In this document: positions 1-11,003 of the stretch, one piece after another | Numbering within the stretch: position 1 is the stretch's first letter | How the letters are laid out: each line of letters opens with the position of its first letter | From: Combretum micranthum | Lineage: Eukaryota > Streptophyta > Magnoliopsida > Myrtales > Combretaceae | Direction: 5' to 3' | DNA length: 64,000 nucleotides | Assembly (NCBI GenBank): GCA_024138025.1 | Contig: JAMXBD010000058.1 | Span: forward strand, 310,001 to 374,000 | Position numbers and translations under genes: made by a program | The notes under the pieces: generated by a model | What the model was told of the DNA's origin: nothing | Databases searched by the model: none | What the model saw: only the letters and a program-made list of their open reading frames with translations

Positions 1-2325
1 ATTATTAAGCCGAGTTTAAGTCTTAATCAGTTTAGAATGCCTATCCTAACATTCACATGCAAGTTACTGTGTACCTTGAATATGAAATCCAAACATAGCC
101 TCGGAAGGAAATTTCAGAAGATAATCCAGAAGATAAATCAGATATCTACTTATGTTAAGGAAAGAACTCATATAAGAAACTAAACTAAACTAATCATCTA
201 CTTCATCAAAATCATATAAGAACTTAAGCTATTTATCCATTCATCTTAAACTCGTTTTATTAAATCCTATTTGATCAGACACTAATGTGGAACTCCACTA
301 TGGCTACGAAGATCGCCCTGCCAAAATATAGACAGTTTTCCTTTGTCTGTCAAAGAATTTCTTTTCTCTTTATTTATAGTGTTTTATTACAAAACCATTA
401 ACAAAGAATTCATAAACCAAAAACATTCATTTTCCAAGTAAACACACATTTGAAACAATATATTCCCCATATTATTCAAAGATCATCCTAATTCATTCAT
501 CTAAGCTAATTAATATCTATTAACCCATTTTAGCTTAACATTAGCCAAATTGATTAAAATTAGTCATTTGATTCATTTACTAAGTCAAGTTGATTAAACA
601 TAGACAATCTAATTCATTTTAGCTTAGTAAAGTTCATTAAGCCAAGTTAGACTTAGATTAATTACTAATTCATCATATATCTAAGATCCAGTCACTTAAT
701 CCCAAGTTAGCTTAAACCTAGCCAAATTCATCAAAGTTAAACAATCTAATCCATTTTGGTTCATTCAAGTTCATTTAGTCAAGTTGAACCTAGGTTTGTT
801 AACTAAGTTCATTTTATAACTAACTTCCAGATTTAATCTAATTATTTGTTAAATCTATAAATCTACTTAACCCATGTTTAATTACATGAATTAATTCACT
901 TGACACATCAAATATCACTTATCTATCTCATTTTAGCTCAAAAAGATCCATTTCCTTAGCAAAAACACATTTAACAAACAAAAACAAGTTTTTGACTTTG
1001 TTTGAAAAATACAATGGCTGGAAAAACTAAAATTTAAGTATCGATAATTTTCGAATTTGTAAAAACTCAAAACATAATAATTGTAGATCTCTTTTTAATC
1101 TTTCCAACGCAACTTGAATCACCTCAATCGGAGGTCTTATGAGAAAGTTATGAATAATTTACAAAATAGTATAACGTTAGGGAAGAAATCCGAGAGCGAA
1201 ACGCCCTTGCAAACGGGGCTGTTTCCAAGACCGTTTGCTCCAAACACCCCTCCAAATGGGGCCGTTTGCTCCAAACACCCCCCTAAACGGGGCCGTTTGC
1301 ACAGGTGTTTGACAGATTTCATGAATTCCTTGTTTCAAACATGAATTTTACAAAATTTTTACACTTCAAACCTTCACCAAAACACTTTACAACCATCATA
1401 CTACACCCTACATCTATTCTAACATCTTCAAACATCTCAAACTTCATCAACCTCTATAACCACTATTCATCATCTTCTTCCTCATCAAAACCTAACTTCC
1501 ATCAACCATGAAACCAACAAATACATATATAAACAGCACTCTCAACCCATTTCAAATCAATTCATCAATTAAATAAATAAACAACAAAGATAACAAGAGA
1601 ATAACAACTTATCTTTTTAAAACACTTGCACGCTTGATCTTTCTTTACATTTCTAACTTGTCTTCCTTCATCTAGCTTCTCTCATAGCTTTGATTACTCT
1701 TCAAGATAGCTTTAATCTTGAGATTTGTGGAAGATATTGGAAGAAAAGAAGAGAAAAGAAGAAGAAAGGAAGAGGGAAAAGAAAGTCTCGGTTAGGGAAA
1801 GGAAGAATAAGGAAAGAAAAGTGAAAGGAAGAGAGAGAGAGCAGGTGAGGAAAAATAAATCAAAAAGGAAGTTTAAAGCTTAAAATTAGGATATTTTAAA
1901 ATAAAGGTATCGAAATTAGAACTTTCAGATCAATATCTTTAGTTCTAAAAATATTTAGGAGATGATTTCAAAACCAATAGGTTAGAAATTAAGAACTCAA
2001 AGTAACAACTTAATTTAGAAATTTATTTTGATAAAAGATATTTAATTTGAGCTCGAGTTTAAAACTGATATTTTGAGATAAGCAAATGAACTCATATTTT
2101 ACTGAGATTTAGGAATTAGTGTTTAGGCTAAGAATCAAGGATTTAGGAATTCTCTAAACACTTTGATGACATGTTTAGGGAATTTGAAACTCAAATCTCA
2201 AACCAACTTAATTATTAGCTAATTAAATTATATCAACTTGTCTATTTGAATCCTATAATTCATTTTAGTCATTTAAATCTATCTAAAACCAATTTCTATT
2301 TTAGATGAAGAGTTGGGGTATTTCA
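1..2325 (-). repeat. Partial LTR of an unassigned, probably Ty3-type element
   Basis: The right edge is read as an LTR terminus. The plus strand reads GGGGTATTTCA at 2315-2325, so the minus strand starts TGAAATACCCC, a usual LTR start. The next bases (2326-2365) have the minus-strand look of a polypurine tract preceded by a GAGGACGAAATTCTTG-like polyprotein end. The LTR runs off the left edge of the window. No intact ORF is visible. It differs from the Tekay-like LTRs elsewhere here: it has a GC-rich repeat island at about 1205-1305 and a degenerate AATCTAATTCATTTTAG-type repeat at 600-800. Orientation rests only on the polypurine side. A plus-strand TATA-like string at 1523-1532 does not fit it, so confidence is moderate. 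Confidence 0.5.
1205..1305. repeat. GC-rich short tandem repeat
   Basis: About three imperfect copies of a roughly 31-37-base unit containing GGGGCCGTTTGCTCCAAAC. This is one of the few GC-rich patches in an AT-rich region and lies within the LTR-like segment 1-2325. Confidence 0.6.
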
Positions 2326-3019
2326 TTCTTCCCACCTTACAAGAATTTCGTCCTCGAAATTCACTTAACTTTTGTTGATAGGAGACATATCATGTTATTT
2401 TTTCAAACTTTGTTATCTCAAAAACCTTTTATCATTTTAAGACTTTTACTTAATCTTTATGGTTCCATTACGCTTCTGTTGCACACTTTGACCATTTTCT
2501 TTAAATTTTGTTTTTATACTTCTTCATTTTGAATCATTTGGAAAACATATACAAATTTCAAATTCCAGTTGCATATGATTATTGTGAAAAGGATTTTGAA
2601 GTTCTATTTTTTTTTTTCATTATCTTTGATTTCAAAAAACATATTGGGATTTTGAATCATTTTCCTTGATCACTTATATTTAAAAAAATTTCTTTTCATT
2701 TTCTTTACAAGAAACATTTTGATATTCGAGTTTCATTAATTTCATTCTTTTCTTGAAAATCATTTGTTCATGTTTTGATTTTAAGATTTTGAAAACTTCA
2801 ATGTCTCTTTAACTTACTCAACTGATTTTCCATGCAATTTCAAAATATATAAAGCAATAGGAATTAGTTTAGGGATTTTAACCCTCCATTGACTCGATTT
2901 TAAGACTCAGACTCAAACAAAAACAACAAACGACTCTGACTCACTTTTGTATCTCGCCTTGAGATAACACACAACGACAATACCTACACAAAAGAAACAA
3001 AAGACATAACAAAATGACT
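2326..3019 (-). other. Polypurine tract and decayed internal end of an LTR element
   Basis: On the minus strand, bases 2365-2326 read like the end of a Ty3 polyprotein followed by a purine-rich tract (GTAAGGTGGGAAGA) that abuts the LTR start at 2325. The rest, to about 3019, is T-rich and pyrimidine-biased. I can recognise no protein domain in it. It probably is the eroded internal region of the same element, cut off by the Tekay-like LTR fragment that begins near 3020. Confidence 0.35.
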
Positions 3020-3231
3020 CAACAATATATTCATGTTTTGTTTTTGTTCATGTTCATATTTCACAATATGTTGTTGTTATTATTGTTATTATTATTTTTG
3101 CCCTAATTAACTTCCGTATAGTAGTATGTATAATATGTATATATATTTATTTAGAGCATGTAAGCTCATTTGTAATTTATGTATTTTCATGTCTTGCAAT
3201 TTATTTATTTACTTGTTTTATGCAATTTATT

Positions 3232-3354
3232 AAGACTAGTCTTTCTAGTCTTAGACTTGTCCATATTAAGTCAAAACAATTTTCTTTCTTTTCTTTTCTT
3301 TTCTTTTGGGACTAGTCTATTCTTAGTCCCGGGTTGCCTTGATGAAGCTAAGGC
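3232..3354 (+). other. Cluster of hairpins in the LTR leader intron region
   Basis: Consecutive inverted repeats: AAGACTAG/CTAGTCTT (3232-3239 with 3245-3252), GACTT/AAGTC shortly after, GGGACTA/TAGTCCC (3308-3314 with 3324-3330) and GCCTT/AAGGC (3336-3340 with 3350-3354). Equivalent clusters lie in the other LTR copies downstream of the TATA box. Confidence 0.55.
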
Positions 3355-4486
3355 TCCCAATACATGATTGGGATATCTTGATGAAGCTAAGGTTCCCAAT
3401 GCTTGACTATTTTATTATGTTTATTTACTTACAAGTAATTCTTTCTATTTTATTATTTATTATTTTTTACTTCTACATTGCTACATATTCATGCATGATT
3501 AGAATGTTGTTGTCTTAAATAAAAATAAAAATGGGTTCTTTCTTAAATAAAGAAAAGTAAACTAGATTTCTTAACAAAAAGAATTTTCAACAAAAAGATC
3601 TAAGTTTTGTTTTTAATAAACTCTTTTCAAATGATAAGCTAATCATAAATTCTAAAAGAAATAGTAATGTAGATTTCTTCAAAATAATAAAAGGAACTCA
3701 TTTATTTTATAAATCAAAACTAAATACTCCATAAAGATAAAATTTTTAGCCTTAAACTTAAGATTTTAACTCAACTATATCTTTTATAAGACTTAAATAG
3801 ATTCATTATAGACTTTGAAAATCACATACTAAGAAAGTTTCTTCAAAACTTGAATTTTATATTGTTATTCTCTTTTCAAAATTAAAATGAAATTTTTGCT
3901 AAGTTCTAATGTTAACAATTCTTTATTAAGAAAGCTTTTCTTATAAACTTGTCTAAAGGAATTATTCTATCACTTGACAAATAGTAAGAAAAAAACAAGT
4001 TTTTCAAACCAAGGTAAAACTAACTCCCTATTTTAGAAACCAACTTAGAAAAATAAAATTTGCCAAGTAAAGTTTAAAGTTAAACTTATTTCCTAAAGAA
4101 GAGAAAGGATATAAAAATAAGAGAAAAACATACATTTAACACAACTTCAAATATTTGACCACATCAAAAACTTAAAGGATATTTTGAAAGGCTTATTTTC
4201 AATCACTAGAAATAAAGTTAGTAGATAACTTAAAGAACTAAATTTTTGAAAATGAATTTACTTTTGAAAAGTGAAAAAATGAAATTATAATAGAAAAACA
4301 TTTACTCATAACAACTCAAATATATTTTTTTTTCCTTCTAACAATTTAAAAAGGAGGAATTTTGAAAAGTTTTACCTTTTAAAACCATCAAAGACCAATT
4401 GTTTATGAAATATCAATATTGAGACAACATTACAAAAATCATGCATACAATATGAGTGCCTATATATGTTCAAAGGTTTTTTCCAC

Positions 4487-4509
4487 TATATATATATATA
4501 TATATATAT
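4487..4509. repeat. TA microsatellite
   Basis: Uninterrupted TA repeat. Similar runs are at 31293-31312, 39051-39070, 46289-46309 and 61142-61158, the LTR ones at comparable positions between hairpin cluster and exon-like segment. Confidence 0.8.
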
Positions 4510-4839
4510 CCATATATTTTGCTTAAAGATTTTTTAGTAAAGAAAAGTTTGAAAAAAATCATATTTTGTGAACTATAAATTTGCAACTATTTTGTACCAT
4601 AGTATTTTCTAATCCAAATGGCTTTTTATGATAAAAATAACCTTAGAAATGGATAGATCTTTTCGAGTAGGTAGAAAACGGTATATTATTTGCACAATTC
4701 CGAGTTAAAATGACCAAGTTATGGCCATTTTAAATTGGATTTACCTTCTATACGAATTTTAACGATCTTATAACATAGTTTTTAATAAGTACCATAGAAT
4801 CAATAATAAAAACTCATTATGAGTATTCTTCTTGATTAG

Positions 4840-4936
4840 GTGATCCCGAGGAGGAGTATTTATATCCGGAGGATTATTTTGATTAGTGGATTTACCAATC
4901 GACTTATCCGTAAGAAAGATATATCCTCATGGCCGA
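4840..4936 (+). other. Conserved exon-like segment within the LTR
   Basis: A consensus acceptor (GATTAG) ends at 4839. Two bases then lead into 14 codons that read D-P-E-E-E-Y-L-Y-P-E-D-Y-F-D, closed by TAG at 4884-4886. An ATG at 4929-4931 sits in ATGGCCGA directly before a GTGAGT donor motif at 4937. The same layout occurs in twelve other LTR copies of this window (see findings). Whether it is spliced or translated cannot be told from sequence. Confidence 0.5.
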
Positions 4937-6011
4937 GTGAGTCTATTTCCTACCTTTTTTGTACTTGGTTATGCTTGTAGCTAGAGGCACTAGAAGTAGG
5001 AAAAGATGAAAATAAATTATGTATGATAATATTGGTTGAAAGAATGCTAAGCATACCGAGATATGAATCATTGTTAATTAACTTGTGTTTTACTATTATT
5101 ATGTTGGAGTGTGTGCAAATTTCGCGATCACCTTTAATTTACTCTAATCATATATTATGAGTTAAATTAATTGATTCATGCATATCATGTAGTTAGTTTC
5201 ATCTCATCTCATGAGCTACTATACTTGATGGGACAAGAGTATAGTAGCCGGGTTTTCAGTAGCCAAAAATCTACAAGATAAGCGATTAAGAGCCTGAAAG
5301 AACTATTTTATAATGGGCGACTAGGCACCTAAAATAAACTACATGAGTTAGATTTTAAGATGAGTTTTAAAGAGCCTGAAACACCTAACCCTGAATGGAG
5401 AGGTAAATCCATTCAAACATTTGATTTCCGGTAGATCATATGTATTGCTTGATCACTTGCTTGATCACTTGCTTGATGCATTCATATGCTTATTTAATAA
5501 CTTGTTTGAATTTATTTATACAAGTACGTTGATTCAGGAATATTCTCACTAAGCTAGTTATGCTTATACTCCAATAGACCTTTTTTGTAATAGGATTATA
5601 TCTTTTATGCTCGAGGACTTCATATACTCGAGTAAGATTATGTTTTGAAAAACTTCTGGAAATCTTTTGAAGATCTTAGGTTAAATATCCTTTAATATCT
5701 TTTGGTGTTATTATTATTTTGTCGTGAGAAAAATTAAGTTGATATTATGATTGTTTGGAGAAGTATAGGGGAAAACCCCTAAGATAATGCAAGGATTATA
5801 TTCTCTTAATGTTAAATTGGATGATTATCTAGATTCTTGTATGTTGTATTTACTATCTCAAACTATACATCCCACTGGTATCTGTTGTTGTTGTGATACA
5901 TGCCTTACATATGGTGTTGAAAACTTTCGCATGACTTCGGGAAGTCATTCTTAAGTTTTAATACCGTATGTGGCAGACTACCATGTTTAGGGTACCCTTT
6001 GGGGCGTGACA

Positions 6012-6549
6012 GCGACGCCCAGTATGATAACTCTAATCCAAAACCAAATGCATATGCACATACAGCAAACAGATAATTCATGTAACTTAAGCTAATGCAA
6101 ATAGTTATATTATTATCTTTCTTAAGCCAACAAAACAACACAGTCCAGTATTAGGTATACTTTAATCCCGAACTCGGAGTTACGAAGACCCCATTAAAAA
6201 TCAAACAACTCTTTGAAAATAATAATCATATATATATATGGATGAGTGGGTACTCCCCAAACACCCCGAATCCAGAACACCTAATTCTATCGGAATCATA
6301 TCAAGACATGAGTCCACTCGGGACAACCTCACACCAAGATCATCAGGGTGCCTCACCAGTATCGATGTCTACCAGATCTTTACTGGTCAAAGCCAAGCAC
6401 AACCAAACAGACAATTATTAAGCCGAATATAATTAGGTTTATTATGAAATTCTGTTCCTACAACCACTCAATCAATACTAAACTTACAAGCAAAAATAAC
6501 AAGCAAGGATTTGTCATACCTTTCTCAATTTCAGGAATATAAATCAAAT
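6012..6549. other. Unassigned sequence between two retrotransposon insertions
   Basis: There is no convincing ORF and no similarity to the Tekay-like LTRs. The phrase ATTATTAAGCCGA at about 6415 also opens the window at position 1, which hints that this is part of the same older LTR family as 1-2325. It would be contiguous with 24301 onwards if the Tekay element at 6555-24295 were removed. Confidence 0.3.
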
Positions 6550-6554
6550 CCTTA
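6550..6554. repeat. Target-site duplication CCTTA (left)
   Basis: Identical to 24296-24300. The pair brackets the minus-strand Tekay element exactly at its TG/CA ends. Confidence 0.9.
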
Positions 6555-9389
6555 TGTCACGCCCCAGAGGGTATCCTAAACGTGGCAGTCCGCCTCATAA
6601 AATATTAAGGCTAATGAATGACAATCCGTAGTCATGCAGGAGCTTCGATATCATATGCAAGGCATGCTTCCAAGATAGTAGGAGACTCACAGGGGTATTA
6701 CGTTTAAATAGATAGCAAAAGCAAGCATAAACTTAAATAGATAAACATAAGATCTTCATTCAATAATAAGTTCGTACATCATCTTAGGGGCATTCCCCCG
6801 CCTTAAAGTCTTTGATCAACTATACTAATAATAAAATAAACATAACTGTCACATAAGTCTACTATAGAGATTTTTCCTAGAAGTCTATGTTCAAAACTAA
6901 AAATACATAAACTTCTTCCAAAAACTCTTAGTAGCGTAAGCTCATACCTGGCACACTGGGCTCCTCGGGGCCAACCATAGATAATCATACTGTAATAGAA
7001 AACTATAAGGGTATAAGCAAATCTAGCTTAGTGAGATAATTCCTAACTATATAACATTTCCATACGACAACCAAGTTATTTAATTCAAGCATACGTAATG
7101 CACCATTCACATGAACAACCAAATACACAAGATTAACCGAAAATCAAGTGTAGCATGGATTTAACGCCCTCCATGACAAGGGTTGGGTGGTTACAGGCCT
7201 ATACGACCATCAATATTTGCAGATTTGCCAGCTCCTCCTTGCCATGTAGACTTCCTGGCTCCTACTGGCCCATGTTGTAAGCCCCGGAAAATTTCAATAA
7301 ATAATTTTAAGATGAACTTTGAAAATAAACCCTAAAAATCACTCCAAATTAAAACCAAGTTTCAACTAGTCCAAAAACACTAACGAATTCATAAACTTCT
7401 TAATCTTGAGAAAATGAAAATTCTTAAAAATAAAATAAGAACAAAGTGGTCTTCAAATTCAAAACCACGACGTACGAAAAATTCCATATTTAACTCCGAC
7501 TTATAAAATCAGGTAATATAAAACCCAAAAACAAACTATTAAAAAGTAAATAATGATTGACCTTCGAAAATAAAACTCAATTTAAGAATTCCGAAAATAT
7601 TAAGAGATATTAAATACTTACAAAAATAAATTTCTCAAATTAAATAAGTTGTATAAACATAAATATCAGTTTCCAAATTGACAAAGGTCTAAACCGGAAA
7701 ATCACCCGGAAACCCTAACCGGAATACAATAGCCTAAGTCCGGCAACTTAGTGCCCCTAACCCTAGAGGCCGAGGCATAGCTAAATATGTAGAATAACTC
7801 ATAGTAATATGAGTTTGTTTAAAAATATCAGATTGGTAAATTTTTGACCTATTTCGAACCCGTTCGGATACAGACTTCGAAAAGCGTGTCCCGGGGCTCG
7901 AGATATCAAAAATATACCAATAGTACCGTTAGACTCGTAATTTCATAAGATTTCTAAATATATCAGTTATATAATTTTTCGGGTTATAAAAGTTACAGTT
8001 ATAACCTTTTTATCGTATTTCCATTATTACCGGTAATTGATTAGTCTTGCACTATTCATTTTTATTTCATTATAAAATTTTATTATTCTTATAAAGCCTT
8101 ATATTTTTAGATAAATATTTATATTATAGAAAATTTTGTTTTTCTAAAATTAGTTAGTTTCGGGCTTTTACGGGATCAGATTCTGTTTAAGACCCGATAC
8201 TAAAAATAAAATAAATTAATTTAATAATTGAAAATATTTTAAAAATATTTTTATTCTCATAAAATATTTTTTTAGAATTTTTCGGGTTATAAAAATATTA
8301 TTTATAGCCCATATTCGCGTATTTTGATCGTACCGGTAACATATTTGTTAAAATACTAAAATAATTCAAATAATTATTTAATTTTAATTATGAAAAATCT
8401 GCTACAATTATTTGGAATAAATTTTCCAATTTTTTTTATTTTATTAATAAAGTACTTTTACAACCCATACCTTCAAGTACACCTTACACATATCACTTCC
8501 TTTTCACTTCAATCTTTTTACACTTCATTATATTATTCATGGCAGATTTTTGACTCTTGATGGCTGCCATTGTCCTTCATTTACTCCATTTTGACCAAAT
8601 TAATTATTTTTCCACTCCTTCTTAAGAAAGTTACATTATACACATTTATTACACAATTCAAATTCAAGTCAAATTTCATCAAACCCTCTCTCTCCTCCCT
8701 CTCTTTTCACGTGCAGCAGCCCCCTCTCCCTTTGGCTGCCTTGTTTTATTTTTTTCTCTCATTTATTCAATTAAAACACTCATTTTCTCTCACTCCTTCA
8801 TTTATTCACTTTCCCTCTTTCATTCTTTAACTTTTCTCTCTCTATTTCCTCTTTTTTTCTTCTTCTTGTTCTGTTTCTCCAATAAACAAGCTGCCCCCTT
8901 CTTCTTCCATGGCTTCCACACTTCATTTTTAAAGATTTCTAAGCAAATCTTCTTCCAAAGCTCCATAGGTGATATAGGTAAAGTGTAATGAAGGTTTCAT
9001 GCATCAAATGACTTCCATAAGCTTAAAAGCTTAGGATGATGATGCCAAAAATGAAATCTCTTTCTCCACTTTTATTATCTTGTATTAATTATTTTCTTGT
9101 TTAAAGTTATTATATTTTGTAGATCTAACTTTTTATAGCTTTGATTTTGTTTATGCCATAGATCTTGTTATAGTTGTTATTATTTTTGTTATTCTATGAT
9201 TTATGCATATCTTCATTCACATGTGTTCATGCACTTAAAACTAGTTTAGAAAACTAGATCTAGAGTTTTGAGTTCATAAAATGCATTAGACTTTGTTTTA
9301 TGTTCATGAGATGACTTGTATAGCATGATGATAGTAGGAAAGTGTAGGAAACTCAAGATCTATTTTATTTTCAACAAAAACATTTTTGA

Positions 9390-10440
9390 AAATTCGGATG
9401 AAAATGGACATATTTAGAAAAGTGTTTTTCAACTTCAAAATGTGTATTTTTCATTTAAAATGAAGGGCTTAGGGTATAGATACCATAAATGAAAGATTTT
9501 GATAAGTAAAGTTTAGATCCATGATGTTTATAGCTTATTACCATGCATTTGTTTTATGTTTATGTTCATGTTAAGTATAGATCTAGTTTTGAACTCAAAC
9601 AAAATTGTGAAATTCGTATTTGGCAAGACCCCCATTTAAAAACCACTTTCCAAGTATTAAAATGTAATTTTTACTTAAGAAAATGAAGGCTTAATATATG
9701 TATATCATCAAGACTTCTTTCTACAAGAATCAAAAGTGATTTTCAAAATAAAAATTATATTTTCGGATTTTGGCCAAGGCCTATTTTAAAAACATGTTTT
9801 CCAACTCAAAAATGAAGTTTTTATTCAAGAAATGAAAGGCTCATAATATATGATAAGTAAGGAATGGATTTTCATAAGCTTAGATAGATTTTATCAAAAG
9901 ATATGACCACAAATAAATTTTCTAAATTCGGATCCCAACCAAGACCAATTTTGAAAACCCATTTATCAACTCCAAAACTCATGTTTTATGCAAAAATGAA
10001 GTATATAGGTAATAGATATCATTAAGCAATGATTTTTACAAGTTAAAATGAGTTTAGGCATGAGTAATGTGTAAAACAAGTAATGGAATTAAAATGGAAA
10101 ATTTTGAGTTAGTGATCAAATTGTCAAATTCGTAATTTGAGATGATGCATATGTAATCACTTAGTATTTGAACTCAAATTGCAAGTTTTATGTGTTAAAT
10201 GAAGTCCTTAGACAATAGATATAGTAAAGCTTCAAATTTTGATGCATTAAACAAGTTTTCTCATAAGAAATATGCAAGAAATGAAAATTTCCAAAATTCG
10301 GATTTTTGAGTAAATCATATTGGAAAACATATTTACAAAGTGTAAAATAGAAATTTTTATGTAGAAATGAAGGTCATAAGTAATATATAATGAAGACTCA
10401 ATTTTAACAATAATTATATTTTCTTAAGTAATAAATCCAA
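9390..10440 (+). repeat. Tandem repeat array inside the solo LTR
   Basis: Six diverged units start near AAATTCGGAT or AAATTCGTA at about 9394, 9610, 9762, 9925, 10127 and 10294. Spacing is about 150-215 bases. Each unit continues with a stretch like CCAACTCCAAAATG, a TTTTTATT run and a GAAGGCTTAGG phrase. The same array with four units lies in the LTR at 28991 (about 30295-31000). Confidence 0.65.
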
Positions 10441-10933
10441 AACAAATGGAAATGATCAAAGTTAGAAAACTAGATTTTCAAAAAGTAGTTATGGTTGAAG
10501 TCTTGCAAAATAAGGAGTTCCAAATTTTCTTTTACCAAAATCATCAAGATCATGCATACATGAAACTCATTTCATGCCATTCATGTTAGGAAATCACTCA
10601 TATTGCATGTATAGCTAATTATATAGTAGGAACATTACAAACATTTACAAAACTATTTTTCGGAAATTGAAATTGTTGCTGCCCTAATCTGATCCGAACT
10701 TTTCGAAGCTTCAAAGTTTTCAAAACTTGAAAATAATATTAGAATTAGATAGATCTTTCGAAGTAGATAGAAATCGATATATAATTTGCGAGATTCCGAG
10801 TTAAAATGACCAAGTTATGGCCGTTTTAAGTTGGAATTCCCGCTTAGACGGAATTCGAATTTGATAGTTTGAATAGATAGTTTGGATTAGTTTGAGTGAT
10901 GAAATACTTATTAGAGTATTTCTTCCTTTTTAG

Positions 10934-11003
10934 GAGATCCCGAGATTCGACGATTCCCTACCACCGATTATTATTACTAGAAGACCGGTGATCCAATGGC
11001 CGA
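10934..11003 (+). other. Conserved exon-like segment within the solo LTR
   Basis: An acceptor TTTTTAG ends at 10933. Fourteen codons follow from 10936 (ending P-T-T-D-Y-Y-Y), with TAG at 10978-10980. ATG at 10996 is followed by GCCGA and a GTGAGT donor motif at 11004. This is the shortest spacing between the stop and the ATG among the copies. Confidence 0.5.

Larger units (their letters stand above)
3020..6011 (+). repeat. 5'-truncated Tekay-like LTR
   Basis: It aligns by eye with the middle and 3' parts of the LTR at 52786-56946 (compare 3595-3660 with 54545-54605). It contains the conserved hairpin cluster (3232-3354), a TA microsatellite (4487-4509), the conserved 14-codon exon-like segment (4840-4936) and the family 3' end GGGGCGTGACA at 6001-6011. 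The 5' end with its promoter is missing. The join to unrelated sequence is at about 3020, so no paired target duplication can be found. Confidence 0.75.

Noticed and set aside
6803..6988. Minus-strand open frame of 61 codons near the LTR end, repeated at 21256-21441
   Set aside because: It is repeated only because it lies in both LTRs of one element. It probably reflects the third exon-like segment and downstream AT-rich sequence, not an independent gene.
8570..8830. Open frames of 60-110 codons rich in Ser, Phe, Leu and Pro in the LTR leaders (also 25805, 29416, 36632, 53330)
   Set aside because: These follow from pyrimidine-rich leader sequence around the TATA boxes and have unrelated translations in different copies.
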